64,000 bases of DNA. Source: Neopestalotiopsis rosae. Lineage: Eukaryota; Ascomycota; Sordariomycetes; Amphisphaeriales; Sporocadaceae. Position 1 is the first letter of the stretch. The number at the start of each line of letters is the position of its first letter. Of this stretch, positions 34,301-48,200 are shown piece by piece. Position numbers and translations under genes: made by a program. The notes beneath the pieces are model-generated. The model was not told where the DNA came from, did no database searches, and was given only the letters and a program-made list of their open reading frames with translations. The DNA is taken from the NCBI GenBank assembly GCA_023078685.1, contig JALGAS010000002.1:5580001-5644000 (forward strand), read 5' to 3'.

Positions 34301-34653
34301 TTCAAAAGCAACGTCTTTGAATGCTGGATGCCGGGCGCCACAAATGATGAATTATGCGAGTCAATGGACTAGGAAGAGAAAGACGTGACGACGCTGTGGC
34401 TGCGCTGCGGCAATGGGGAAAGAAAGATGGATAAAAATGATTTGGTGGTGTTGAACAGAACGAAGCGGAAGAGCGCCGAACGGTGCATCGCCGAAAAGAG
34501 GAACAAGGTCGCTCAATCTATCCAGATTGAGGTGATGGTTCTGTGGGTCCCTAAGGGTATATCCTCCTGAAAAGAAATAATGAGGAAAAGAAAAAGAACG
34601 TATTTGTACACAAGCCCGCGAGAGCTTGGAGGCGACAAGCAAATGATGCAGCT
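31351..34653. other. 3.3-kb stretch without supportable gene
   Basis: Many short frames on both strands, none with domain character or convincing splice structure. It contains CT-rich and homopolymer tracts (CT dinucleotides at 33154-33171). Part next to 34654 is the 3' untranslated region of the C2H2 transcription factor. Confidence 0.5.
33154..33171. repeat. CT dinucleotide tract
   Basis: About nine CT units within a longer pyrimidine-rich stretch that runs to about 33205. Confidence 0.8.
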
Positions 34654-36049
34654 TTACATGCTCTCAAGCCGAGCACTGGGCAGCTGCATTGAGGGGTCCT
34701 CAAAGTCAGCCTTGATGGCCCATGGGTCATACACACCACCAGATCCGTAGGACGGCAGCGAGCCAATGGTGGCAACCTCAACTGGAGCCTGGTAGGGCAT
34801 ACCATTGAACCACTGTTCGTCCTGATGTGGTGCAGGTTGGAATTGCTCCTGGATGTGTACCTGCGTTGGGGCAGCTTGAGTTGTCGGGATAGTCTGTTGC
34901 ATTTGCGGCACGTATTGTACCATGGCCTGAGGTTGCGTGTCGATTGGCGAGGTTGTCTGGAGAGCATACGTCGCCTGCTGTGCTGGCTGATGTGTGTAGA
35001 AGCCTTCTTGGTGTACCGAGGGGCTGCGTCCCGAGGCTGGAGAGAAAGTCGCAGGGCTGCTTTGAAGAGATCCCGTCATGGCTGCGGCGTTGTAGGGAAT
35101 CTCAATCATGGGCCGCTCAACATGTTGCCGTGGAACGTGGTACGTTGGCATTGGGTTGGTGTTCATCGTTGCAACACCAGGGTTGGCGTGCTCAGTGACA
35201 TAGTATGAGTGCTGAGGCATACTCGCGGTCCTGTGGAGCATTTGAGCACCTGGGTGTTGCTCTTGCACGGGCTGGCTGTGGTGGAAGTCGTGTGTAACGC
35301 TGTTGGAAATGCTGTGGCGGTGGCCATATTGGTGCTGCTGCATGTTGTACTGGTTCATGGCGTGGCCAAAGTCGGCAAAGGACGCTGCTCGGTGAATCGA
35401 GTGACCGTGGATACCAGGGTGGCCGCCCATACCGACATGCGGCCAGTTGATCGCAGCCATTCTTGGGGTCGTAGGGGACTCGCCGCTCTCAGAGTCCGAT
35501 GTGCAATCATCGAGGTCTGACGAGTGGATACCCCGTTGGTGAGATCGACGCTGGTGCTTGACCATAGTGGTTTTGCGACAGAAGCTCTTCAAGCAACCTT
35601 CGTGGGCGCATTTGTACGGGCGCTTTCCGGTGTGAATTCTTCGGTGACGAGCGAGACTCGAAGACTGGGACCGTGTCAACACGATGAGGTTCAGTGGGGC
35701 CACAGCGAGGCAGGACTTACATCGGAGAATCGCTTACCGCAACCAATGTGCTGGCATTGATGCGGCTTCTCACCAGTGTGAGTGCGAATGTGGACTGTCA
35801 GCGCGCTGCGCTGGATGAAGCTCTTGCCACATCCAGGTGTGGCGCAAGAGTAAGGTCTTTCATTTGTGTGAATACGATAGTGTCTTTGCAGATCTGACTT
35901 TCGGTTGAAGCTCTATTATCGTGGTGTTAGTGCATCATGAATGAAGTGCTGCGAGCAGATCCGAGGTAGGTTACCTTGTCACAGGATTGCCAGTCGCACT
36001 GGAAGGGGCGAGCCGTGGGCTCGTTCTCGACAAGTTCCATCAATTCCAT
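34654..36049 (-). CDS. C2H2 transcription factor with four tandem fingers
   Basis: Three exons, 36049-35975, 35912-35721 and 35664-34654, with introns of 62 and 56 nt, all phase 0; product 425 residues. The ATG at 36049 ([15 protein letters not shown]) is chosen because finger 1 starts 18 residues on. The frame stays open upstream to an acceptor-like CCCAG at 36077, so a further exon is possible. Four classical Kruppel-type fingers are contiguous: C18-H40 ([16 protein letters not shown]), C48-H70 ([16 protein letters not shown]), C78-H100 ([16 protein letters not shown]) and C108-H131 ([17 protein letters not shown]), joined by TGEKP-type linkers. The third finger is assembled across intron 2. 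The rest is Gln/His/Pro/Ser-rich, like an activation region, with an acidic end ([17 protein letters not shown]). It should be a nuclear sequence-specific regulator; targets are unknown. The C-terminal half has no recognisable domain. Confidence 0.9.
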
Positions 36050-39000
36050 TTCTTCGATTTCTTTCTCTGTTCTTTGCTGGGAAGACTGAAGGTAGTTGCT
36101 TTGGAGGTGCGAGCAAGCCGTACTTATGTGTTCGTCTCAGGCAAGTCACCGTCGTTGAGCACCCTGGTCTTGTGTGACAAGGTGTTGCTGGGTTGCAAGG
36201 ATACTGTGGGTTTTCGAGGGGGGTTCAGGCACCGTGGATGGAACCTTGCGCGGGAGCGTATTGAAGTCGAATTCGATTAATGCAAGCTTGGCAAGCGAGA
36301 CTATGTGGTCGTCCTTTAAGATGGATCTTATCTGCTGGACCTTGAACAAGTCGAATGCGCCACGAAAGGTAACAAGTTCACAACACGTTGTGAGCGTCCA
36401 GCGCGGCGGCGGTGGCTGTGAGGCTGGTAAGAATATTGCTTGGTATTAAGTGTTGGAGGATGACGATGTTGTCTTGTTGCAGGCAATGAAAGTGCAAAAG
36501 AGAATTAGATGGAGGAAACGAGAGGAGAGGCAGACAAGTATGGCAATGAGTATTATACGAAACGGGCGTTGCCTGAAGGCCGGTTGATGAGTGATGTTCT
36601 TGGTGAGGTGGCGGAGGGTGGTCTGATATATATCGAAGATGGAGACGCAAAGACAGGAACAAACAGGTAATGATAGTCAACGAGATAGTGGATATGCTAA
36701 CTTACAGATAGAGAACAATGTCTACCGTGCACGAGCACTAGGTTCCAGGGTCCCTCGAGGTTTCCCTTCGAGACCTAGCTGGGAATAACGTTGCGAAGGA
36801 AACTGGATCGACCAGCTAAGGGAGGCGGCTGATGGCTGCCCTGCAAGGAACCGGAGAGATCCAGACGTCCAAGGATTTTTGAGGTCACGGGCTGATGTTC
36901 CTAGGGCGCAACCTTTTGTTTCGAACTTCGAGTGTTCAGCAAACCGGCGTGTGATAGGTTTCGGAAACCCGGCGCACTTAGGCCAAGTAGGCAATAGGAG
37001 GATCGACGACTGTAAGGCGCTTGGACACAACAAGTCCAACTGACTAGACGGACCTTAACTTGTCTGGGCAGTTTCTGGAGTCAAGTATGGTAATGATGAG
37101 GGGACAGAGGTAAGATGATGCAGTATGTGTTGATCCGTTTCCTCCTTGGTTCAATATCGTGGCTGACAATGTCGAGACCGTAGTCCACTTGAGCGGTAGA
37201 GCTAGACGTTTTGACCTCGAAACGTCTAGTTTACTATATTTCTTCCTCGTAACGGTGATGAGAGCCGAAAGTGTGGTACAAGATGCGGTCTTGAAGTACT
37301 GCACTCGACTATGCGGCCAGACTCTTATTTCAAACAAAGGTAAGATGATGATGGTCGACCTTGCTAATCTGGAAAGTTGCTCTTCGTCACAAAAAAGAAA
37401 AGTCAAGTTGAAGGTAAAAGGCTCCTTGGGCTATGAGAGTGACTGAAACGAGATGTTCTCAAGAGGTGGCGCTCTTGAGAGTTAAGTAGGGTGACGCTGC
37501 GGGTGTTGATAATCGTGGATGCATATAGGGCCTGTCAACTGTATGCAAGTCCGATTCGAGGGGACTACCTCAGAGACTGCTATATCAGATATCGCACTCT
37601 GGTGTACCTGGCAAGGAGCGTGGAACGACTTTCTTGTTTTTCGTGGGTATAGCCAGAGTAGGATATTGTGGAGTTCCAGAAGGCGGGAAAAGGAAAGAAA
37701 AGAGTGTCTGAGCACCTCGAGCTCATGGCTCGGGTGTGTGAACGAAAAGTGACTAGATCACAGGGGACCAGTTCGACAACGAGGAGTCGACCCGTGGTGA
37801 TCCTCAGATTGGAGGGGGCTCCCTGTCAGAACGTGGCAGACGCAGAGAAGATCGATTCCGGGCTAGCGTCGAGGATCAAAAGAGAGAAAAAATAAAAGAG
37901 GCCCACGGAAAAGGGAAAAGAAAAAAAGAATGTGGGAAAGACACCAATTCTGAAGTACATACAGCATGTACGTACTTTCAGGATGGGTCTGTCTACTTGG
38001 TCCTGCGTTTGATGTCCGTGAGTTCCTGAGATGGCGTCTGTTAGCGCAGGGAATGGCCAAGCATCAGGTGCCGCGAGTCGTCGATCATGGTGCGGAGGCG
38101 GACGACTGTAAGACAAGATTTCAACGTTCACTTACGTGCTTGCAGGACCGGTCTCGTCAATGGGGAAAGAGTAAAGCAAAAAAGCCAACGCTCAACGGTC
38201 GCAGGCGTTGTTGTGCTTCAAGAAACTTGATGTTGCGCAGATCTTCAGGTCATGATATGAGAGATCAAGAACAAAAGACTCTCAAAATGTGAGCAGCGGC
38301 GCGCGGGAGTACCTGGAAAAGATGGAATGTCCTTGCTTTTCTCCCCGATAGGGTCCTTTGCCAGAGAGATCGTCTTGCCCATTCATGAGAAGAGATATTC
38401 CTCAAAGAGGTTACTTTCAGTCGCCTAGCTCGGATGTGCCCGCAACATCGGAGCAGAACAGAGTGCAGTGTGTCGAGAATCGACAAGGCTCAACATCAGG
38501 TACATGACATACCTATCTACCTACGTACAGGGCGACAAAACCTTGTCTTGCGTGTGATAACGGCAGTATAATACATGGGCAGCGATTGTCGCGGCGGACC
38601 CTATGCCGTGGTGGCCTACCGACAAGGATAGAGGAAGAAGGATAGTGCCGGGGGAAGACAGGCATACTACAGTACCTAGACGCAGACAGGGACAGGGGAA
38701 GCTTGATTGCCAGATGGTCTGGTTCTGGGTAGCGTATGTATGCTCGTCCGCCCGTACGTACCTCAGTCCGTACTCCGGCATGTACTCGACGGTGTCGCTG
38801 CGCTGCAGTAGCTGCTTGTACCTTTGCTGAACAGTGGGGCAAGGGTGGCAGACGCCGCTTGCTGGTCTCTGCTGCGATGCGGGTTCAGGTTGCGGTAGAG
38901 TGGCAATCGCTAAATCATCCCCGGTCGGCTCTGGTATCAGCACCGTGGCTTGCGGGTGGGTATTGCGTGTGAGATTTGGTGCTGCTCTCCATCCAGTGTG

Positions 39001-39200
39001 TTCCCCCCCAAAAGTGCTGCTTTTGCTGCTGTTGCTGGTGGCCGATGAAGAAACCGAGGCTGGGAGGTAGTGAGCTGTGTAGTGTACACAGTAGTGAAGA
39101 GCAGTGGTCAAGTCTCCGCCTCGGAGGACTGGGGTAAACGAAGCGGAAGTGGCCCGCGTCCGCCGACATCTTGGTCTGTTCAGAAGACTTAATCGTCTAT
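36050..39200. other. Upstream region of C2H2 gene, no supportable gene
   Basis: Probably includes a long 5' leader or promoter of the C2H2 gene. A 67-codon minus frame at 36146-36349 lacks an ATG and could be a spliced leader exon, but no intron connects it in frame to the finger exons. A 231-codon minus frame at 38521-39216 starts with TTG and has no protein-like features. Confidence 0.45.
37202..37229. repeat. Perfect 10-bp inverted repeat
   Basis: CTAGACGTTT and AAACGTCTAG face each other across an 8-nt spacer. This could be a palindromic protein-binding site or an RNA hairpin; nothing nearby decides which. Confidence 0.75.
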
Positions 39201-42200
39201 TGACTTGCGGGCTCAAATAAAATCAAAATTGAATAGTAAGCGACGATATAGGTCGCACCCAGCTGAAATGAGAGCCACTGCTCACGTAACGGGAATTTCA
39301 ATTTTGTGCTCGTCTCCTCCCCTTCTCCTTTTGTCTGCTAAATCTGCAATTTCAAGACTCTTGACCGAGAAAGAGAAGCAAGAGAGGAGGTGACCTTGCA
39401 GAGGTATCATTTGTGCGGACTACATAGCGGTGGGCAAGTTTTACTGTAGTATCAAGTAGTACTTACGTACCGCACCTTGCCCAGAAACAAGTCGACCAGG
39501 GCATCATCGTCTCCTGCGCAAAAGTCAGGTAAGTGATGTAGTAACAGCAACAGTCGCTTTCTCCAATTGCCTACATACCATTGTCCAGGTAGCGGTAGTT
39601 TGCGACTCGAGTCGTGGGCTCCGTAGTATGGGCAGAGACAATAATTACAGTTGACGCGCGCAGAGCGGGAAACAAAAACTGGCATGGTGCATGGCTGCTA
39701 CTGCAGGGTGGGCGTGAGCACCACCCTCCCGCATGAGGACCCCTTGTCCGCGTCTGTATCGCATGCCTCGTAGGTGTGTGTAGAGGTTCAGGGAGGTGTG
39801 TGCGCGTGTGATGAGAATGCTATCGCAGAAAGAAAATGGCATGCTGCCGAATTATTGCTACATACCACGTCGGCCAGGCCTTGATGTTTGGAGGGGTTGA
39901 GAGGGGGGAAACCAGAGGAAGCAGATGAGGGGTTGCAGTCTGATACCTTGGGTTCTCAACAACATGACGAAAAAATCTACCTAGGTTGTGATGCAAGGCG
40001 TGATGGAAAGAAGGCATGTAGATAGCTCTTTCCCACGCAGATTGAAACATCTCTGTACGATATTGGAAGGAAAGGCTGGCTTGGTTGCTCTTGCCGGATC
40101 TACTGCCCCGGCTGCTACTGAGGCAATCTATGGATCAATCGTTGCAAGCAATATATGGAGGGGGTTGACAATTGAGTTCCCGGCGAGCGACGAGACGGGA
40201 GCAGCCAACCATTGACGAGTCTCTGTCAACGAGGGTAGCCTTCTCCTCCCCGCAGATTGATTGAGCCAATGTTTCTAGTTACACGACCCAATCGCTCTGT
40301 TCCATGGACGTCTGGTCAATACTCGAGCTGTCTTATGGCAATCGCAAGGAAACATTTCACCATTGCGGAAAGCACCCGCACAGCGAAAATGCCCTGGAAA
40401 TGTTGAGACGAGACGAAAATGTTTCTTGCACTCAACGTTGCAACCTTGGTAGTCCACCTGCTGGAGCTTTTTGCTATTCGAATTCCCACAGGCTGCGACG
40501 CCAAGATCCATAAGGTCACACATCGAAGCCCCCCCTTTTTCCTATCTGGATGAACAAAATTCCAGAAGTGTGCCCATTGTAAATTGAACAGCTGGCTTGC
40601 AATGTTCGGCAGTGAGAATGATGAAGCAAAAAGAACCATAAATCGAACCATAATCAAACCCGACAAACCACCCCCCTTGGAGGCACATGAATTCAACTAC
40701 CGGGTGTTGGTAGGGACGGCAGATTATAGTATACATGATAGTCTACCACCATAATGATGAAAGTGATTTGCCATCGACGACGGTAGCGCGCTTGTGCCTG
40801 GCGCGATCATCCCCTCCCCATTGTCCCGCCCATAGTCCACTTCTTTTCTTATTTTTATTCCCCGAATTTTCTAGGGGAGAGCTTGAGCCAGGAACAGGAC
40901 AGGGCCACCATGAGAGGGAGAGCGTGGCTGCCTGACGATTTACGTTATCCTTTTTTTATCTTGAAGATTGCAAGGAGCCAGGACTTTTGAATATGGATCC
41001 TCTTTGTCCTTGGCGAGCGAAAATCTAGGGCCTTTTCTGAACTACTCAGTACTTTGTCAAAACTCTATTCGTACGAGGCATGAATGAGCATCCGCGCCGG
41101 CCTTCTCCCTGCTGTCTGCTCATTCGGCCTAGCTTGGCCAGACTAAAACTATACGAACAGCCTCCCCTTCTGGTTTTCTCTTACCTCGCTATGCCCTTCG
41201 CAGCAAGGCTCCAATTCCCTCTCAGCCCAGCACTAGCAGCCGCCAAGCTCTTCGATCTGCGCTTATCGGTTAGGGCCGCATGGGGCAACCCTCGACGGGC
41301 TACCATACTTACTTGCACACTGGCAACAAGAAGTACAGCATATTTTTTTTTTTTTTTTTGAACACTCCCAAAGTAGTTCTCAACCCCGTTTTCCTGAAGC
41401 GCAGGAGTTCTAGCCAAGGACAGGGGTCATCCGGTCTACGGCTCACGTCTTTTCCCAAAGAGGTTTTCCCTCACTGGCTGAGTGGCAGAGCCGATGTTTC
41501 ATGGACGCTACAGTCTAGGCCCAATCGGGTCGTATGACCGGTAACACATGGAGCTCTTCTTTTTCGACAATCCTTTGCAGCTGGTTTGGCCCAAGCTAGG
41601 GCCACTGGACCCAATTTCAATCATGAGCGACGGTTGAATGAAAGATGCCTATGAGATTTTCGTTTGCTTGGTAGTGTTAGTAGTGGGTTGCTAGTCAAAA
41701 GATACCGTAGAAGCAGAGTCGATTCTGGCTGGTCACGCCGGTCAGTCTTGGTTTTGGGGGGTTCATGGTGGATAATGGAAGCCGAGTGGCGTGCTGTGGC
41801 GGCATCGTCTCTACCTAGGACATCTCCGTGTTGCAAAAAAGGCATGACGAAAGGGACATCATCGCATTATGCCTTGGACCAAGTTTTCCTTGCCCTTGGG
41901 ACTGATTCAGACTTTGGGAAGCCTTCTTCATGCACAGGAAGGCCGTAAACCAGTCGTCAGTTCTCTGGTTGCAGTCCCAACCCGTGCCGTGCTAGCAGTC
42001 AGTCTTGTGCCCGGAAGCCCCTAGGGTCTAGACGTCCCGGTCTACCTACACTCCTGGTTCCTCTGAGAACCCTGTGTCGGTATATCACGGACATCACTTG
42101 TTTCTCCCCAAGGATCGTGTGCTACGTAAGACGTGTGACCGCTTTTCGATTTTCTAGAAAGAAGAAAACTGTCTCGCCCACCAGCTTAGGTCATTGTGAC

Positions 42201-45200
42201 GCGCGACACAAACTCAGGAAGCAGCCTGGTCCGTTCGGACCGTAGCCGGATCTGGGCTCTTCGAACCACGTTACGACACTGATCAGACGAATATGGCCAA
42301 CACGCCACTCAGAATCGGTGGTCCGAATCGCCTGAAACGCCAGTTTCCGCATCACCATAACACCACACAACACCACCTACATAGGCACACACACGAGTTT
42401 GTTGCGAAGCCTGCAGCCAAGTCTACTCCGAGGTAACAATAAGGTGTCCCCCCCGGGTTTGGCTCCTCGTGGGGATGACTATCTCATTGGAGGTGCGGGA
42501 GGGGGATGGGCAGCAGTCGGCAGCCGGGTGAAGAGACAATTCACATGTCTCATTGGCTCAAACCTGTTTTGCTGTGGAGAGGGGAGAGGTGTAGACAATG
42601 GGCAGGGCCTCGAGTAGAGTATGCAAACCTGGGATACCTTATCGATAGTCTATTTAGCTGCCCGTACGTAGGATTCACCCAACCTGCCTAGTATATGGCC
42701 CTCTTGTGGCCCGAGCCCATCCTGCGCACAACGGAAACCTAGATAAAAAAAAACTGTATACAGCGGAAGAATCCATGATACAGCGGACGTCGGCAGCGGA
42801 CAATCACTGCACAACCCCTGTTTTCCGCCGCCAGTATATTTCATTCTATGGAGCCATATCTTTTTATTTTGTTGAGTTTCGGCAAGTTCCAACGTCATGA
42901 TAATCGGAGTGGCGGCGAAAGGATAAAAGTGAAAAAATCGTCCGAAATATGCTACGGAAAGAACATGGAATCTTTTTTTTTTTTCCTTGTGCGCCCGAGC
43001 CCCTCGGCGCGCCGTGGGACTCGAAAAGCGTATCAAGGCCACCACGGGCAAAACTCGCTGCGCCCGCTCAGGCTGTGCATAAGGAGATGCCACACTACAT
43101 ACACCTGCGGTATGCACGATGAACGATCATGGAGTCGTGTGGGTGTGGGTGGGCGACATGAGATGAGATCAATGCAACGCGGGACGATTATTATGCCGTT
43201 GTGGATGGAGCCCCTATGAAGATGCAAGCCTCGCACATTTATGTCGCAGAAAAAGTCTATGGTGCAGTTGCTTTGTAGTGCTGTCATGGCAAATCGATTT
43301 TCTCGAGTGCTTGGCGCGCTGGAATTGGCAATCCTGTGCATGCCATTATGTTGAAAAGCAAGGGTTGTAATGCAGCCACAGGTAGCCAGAGGATGATGAA
43401 ATAGTATGTCTTTTGGAGTCGTCTACCCAATCAAGACCCAACGTGCAGAAGGGGGACCGTGCAGAACGCTGACTTGGCTGACTACACAGAGAGCTCACAG
43501 CATTGAGGGGCAGTGGCTGTCTCGGGCTTCATACTAGTCAGCATCGAGTAACGAACGCTATCAGTTTTCTAATCCTCATGTTCTGGCTATCCATTGATGA
43601 CAGCTTGCACCACTAGAATGCGTCAATTGCAAAGAGGCTGATAAACACATGTCATTTTCGCCGTCTTGTAAATCATCTGTCAGCAGAGGATTGCGAATTA
43701 CACTCGCAATGGGACCCTCTCTCATCTCGGCCAGTCGCTGAAGGAAGACATCATAACCACGGGCAACGATAGGTAAAGTATGGGTGCGGCCGGTGATCAT
43801 GATAAGGGCTGGCTCCTGCACGACATGCTCAGCGCAGCGTGTATTGTGGGTAAAGCCCCTGTCGCTACCTATAGCATCCCTGTCGTTTCCCCAGGTTTCA
43901 ACGTCCGTATGCGGCAAAGCTGTGCTACGGGCCAGGCAATGGGTTTTGGTATCCGAAAGGCGGCAGGCACAGTTAACAAGAAACAGATACCACCTGGGCA
44001 TCATAACATGCTGCAAGCATGCCATTCCCGGGACGACACACAAAAGAAGGTGTGGTGAGTCGTTGGGTATAGCCGCTCCTGTCAACAGTTGCGTTTGGAG
44101 TACGTATACATGGGAAAAGAGAAAGAAATAGTGTTATTTGCAACCATGCGACTTTTAATGTTGATCTTTACTGCAAGCAAAGAGGTTGGTTCGCTCTACT
44201 TTACCCAGCGCCATGGACTGATTGTCTCCCGAACTTGATTAAACGAGTTCTATAGTTGTCACGCAAGGTAGTATCTCCCCCCGCAATTTAGACATACCAA
44301 AGTATGTAGGTTAGTAGTATCTGGCCGTGGATGTCACAATATTATTATTACATAGTACATTAGGCGTTTTTGCTGCAATGCGGCACGGGACAGAATGGTC
44401 GCGCATCAGACGAACTTGTTCTCAAATACAAAGAGTGTGAAAGAATGAGCGCCTTGAAGTGGTGCCCAATGGAACTCATTAGACTTGGCATAGGTGCGCC
44501 AAATTGCCTCTTTCGAAGACAGAGAAGATATGCAACATTTTCATTTTCACTGGCTTTTGGCAGACGTCTGATGTACATGCGCCGCGTCGGAGTAGTGTGT
44601 ACTGGAGGTGGAACGTAGGTACTGTGGGGGCCTGCAAGCACGGCACGATTCTGCCAATGACCAAGAGCTAGGGTGCTGCGGCCATTGTATTCCAGGCCTA
44701 GACCGTCGCCAAAGCTCAACCCATTATTGTTTCCTTCTCCAAAGCAGCGACCTTTTCAACCGGGACCATAATGCTATATTGATCAAGTTGGACCATATGA
44801 AATATTACATCAATATTTCACGCGCATTCATTCCAATTATAGCCATGTCCGCGCCCGAGTTATGTATATTTGCGCTTGTTATCGATGCCAGCAATGACTT
44901 GCTCTGCGACATTTGACTTGAAAAGCAGGAATTTGATGCAAGTATAGCCTACACAAGCCACGAACTGGCATCTCTGTCAAGGCCATTCGCCGTGGTGGGC
45001 GCGAAGCCTGTGATTGTGCGACAAAGCAGCGCTCTCTGAATATTTTGCGAAGCGCCTGTAGAACAGAAAAAAATGCCACTGGACAATGGACTTGGGCCCA
45101 GTCGGCTCGGAGTGTATATCCACCCCCCTGTTTGGCTGGGGCTAACCGAAGATGGCTTATACTGTCAAATTTACATGCGGACAAGCGACCAGGGCCTGGA

Positions 45201-48200
45201 GCTCGGCAAGGAAACAGGGTAAAATCGAAATGCATACCTACCTTAGTACATCGGACTATTGTCCTCGACGGCACATGAACGCATAGGAACAAGCAGGGGG
45301 TTGGCTTTGCTGCACGATTTGTTCTCCTCGGTGAAAATCCAGCCTGCATATTGCAAATGGGCGCGACGTTCTGGTAACGCATTCAATCTTTCCAATGCTG
45401 CTGCTGCTATTCCCACGCTTCATCCTCTCCATCTCTCTCCCCACCACGGAAGAGCGACCGAAGGCGGGGCGTACGCCGTTATCGAGGCTGGCCATGATAA
45501 GATAGGTATGCGACAGACCGCTACCACTATGATCCACAACTGCTGCATTGGCCGTGGCCAGCGCTATCGGGAACGAGATAGTAATGATAACTACCTTTCA
45601 GACAGTCACGGGATACTGCTCAACCCCGAAGTAAGATGCAGATGGGATGTCGAAGCGGGACAACATACATGCGGACAAACCAGGAAGACATCGTGAAGAG
45701 GACGGATGAATACCAGGCTGGAATGGAAGCGCCCGGCGCAATTGGATCCCTAGTGTCTCTTTGACCGACAGAAACCAAAAGAATTATTCTGCCATGATAT
45801 GGCAGCCACCCAATTCTTGTTCACTTTTTCCCGTGCCGTCGACGGCAGGTTGCCTGAGGTGTGTTGTATGAAATCCCAAATAGGATGAGCAACTACGCAA
45901 CAATTTTGTTTTTGGAGGGGACTAGGCGGCACAGTCTTTAGATCTAGTACTAGCCATCAACTTACATTGACCCTCCTCCAAGACATGGGGATCACCGTAT
46001 GGTCAAGTAAGCTTAAACAATTGCTTGACTTGATGGGGAGTGACTTTTTCTTTTGTTCCCCTCTTTCATTCTTCCCAATAGATACGTCATAAGGGACCAG
46101 AGTGCTCTGTCTTGTGGGTGCCAACCCTCACCCCGCAGCGTCGCCCGCCAACATCCCATGTGCCAATCCTCAAAAGCGCTGACCAGTTTGCAAATACCCT
46201 TGTCTGCTCGGTGCTGGCCTTTTAGCCCGTAATTATAGTGTGAACAATTATACTGTTGCGTGCTCGTCATCGTTTGACTGTTTGCCGCGCTATACATGGC
46301 AAGCCATTCTGTCTCAAGGCGCTACTCAATGGAAAACCTCTTTACTCATTCATTCAACGACGAGTTTCTCCCAGTCTACGTCGATTTCGAGAGGCAGAAA
46401 TGGCTGGGTCGGTCCAATCAATCGGCCGGCCGGCGGGGTCCTCTGGGCGTAGGTATTGACATTTTATTTCCCGCCTGGTTGATCCTTTGGTTCGCCAAGT
46501 GCGACTTCTTGTAATTCGCCAGCATTGCAACGCCCCAATTCTGGCGGCGGTCAGACAATTTGCCAGTCTGTCTCTTCGCCCATAGTCTTGACAACGGAAT
46601 TACCCATGTTTTGCCTCTGCCGCCGCTTGTCAAAGTCAAAGTGCTCGCATCGATCTCGCATGGCAACCAGGACATCTCCGTCTTGGAAATAACCCGTTGC
46701 GGGCAAAAAGGTCAAGTACCGCGACTCGTGCGGCACTCGCCTCTTGAACCCTGGTAAAAGGAGCATTTATCGACAAACCAGGACCACTTTGACATCAATG
46801 TATTCGCATCCTGGTTTTGCCTCGTCCGGCAACGAAGAAAATGCAGACCAGTAAAGGAAAACTAAAAAAAACTGGGTATCTACATTAAGTGTACGAGTTG
46901 ACTTGCAGAAATATCCTGGTGAACATCTGCAGGGTGTATTGTCTGTGACCTCGACAGATAAGCATACTGACTGAGTAAATCATCCATGCTTGTTTAACCC
47001 TGGGCGCCCGTCCAGGGTTCAATGCTACAGCAGCTAATAGGCTGTGTTAGGTCAAGGGCACGATGATCACTTGATGCCACTGACCCTAGGTAGCGAGAAT
47101 ATAGGAAGGTAAAGCAGTTCCTCTTGCGGTAATAGTGTGGCGACCACCGATTCCATAATTTCCATGGCGAGGAATCTATGCTGAGCAGACTATACCTGCA
47201 CTGGAGGCACAAAAATCTAGGGGCACTAAATGGATACGAAGTACTTGACACCCATCTGCAACGCACGGCCTTCTGACTAACAACTTACCCATCATTTCCC
47301 CTTTGCGATGAACCTGATACCGGCAGTAGAGAGATCTTCACAGCCAAAAGACCATTCTACGGCACATCAGTCTACTTTTGAGCCTGATACTAACTAAGAA
47401 AGTGCATAGGCGTAGAGGGCAAGCACAATTGACAGGTCTCAAAAGTTTGTGGCGCAAAGAGCACGCAGACATTGATATGTGATTCGATTGTTGCTATGTG
47501 TAAGTGTAAGCAACTAGTGTAAATGATTTACAAAGGTCGCCGCGCTTAGCCGCCATAATTATTTTCACAGCAGCGCTCCAATGAACGTGTGGTCGCAATT
47601 GCCAACACTGAATATACTATTCGCTCCAGGACGGGACGGGGGGAGGGGATGTGGGCGTTTTAGCTAGCGGGAGTGGAAAGGGAAAGAGCGTGGGCGGTGT
47701 GCATCCCCACCTGTCAGGGCTGTCAGTGAGGTCAGTCACTAAAAGAGATCCGGCCAAGAAAGGACTTTGAACTGAAGAAGTTTGCATCAAAAAGCTTATC
47801 AACTTACGTACACAGGTAAACCCTGCTATTCTCGACGGACATTTCGCAAATGCCATGATGCAGATCACTGCGGCGATGATTTCACCCATTATTCCCTTGA
47901 GAGAGATGCGACCGCGGACTGCCCCTCCTTTCCACACGGGCCGCGGGCAAACCAAAACCTCCACGTGGGGTTGAGCAGTCCAGAACCCGTTGATGCTATC
48001 GTGAAGAGGGGCAAGTCGGTAGGGGTTGTACAACCTTAATCGCCCGCCAAGAACACATGGCCGATGGCCAGTCTGCAATTACGATGCGGTAATCGCCCTA
48101 TGCGAGGAAGAAATACAGAAACTTTCAAAAAATGCCAGATAAAGCGCGCAAAGCACAAGCAGACGCTTGACGATGGGGTCAAGTCTGGTGATGTGCAGGT

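Noticed and set aside
37190..37230. D-arm-like GGTAGAGC next to the inverted repeat
   Set aside because: No T-arm or acceptor stem at tRNA spacing; treated only as an inverted repeat.
38521..39216. 231-codon minus-strand open frame
   Set aside because: It starts at TTG, has low-complexity composition and no domain, and lies in repeat-rich upstream sequence.
43576..44085. 169-codon minus frame with a protein-like stretch
   Set aside because: No family match, no supporting exons, and overlapping plus frames of similar length; not enough to call.
46990..47040. tRNA-like GGTTCAA word near 47015
   Set aside because: No matching acceptor stem, D-arm or anticodon arm could be paired around it.
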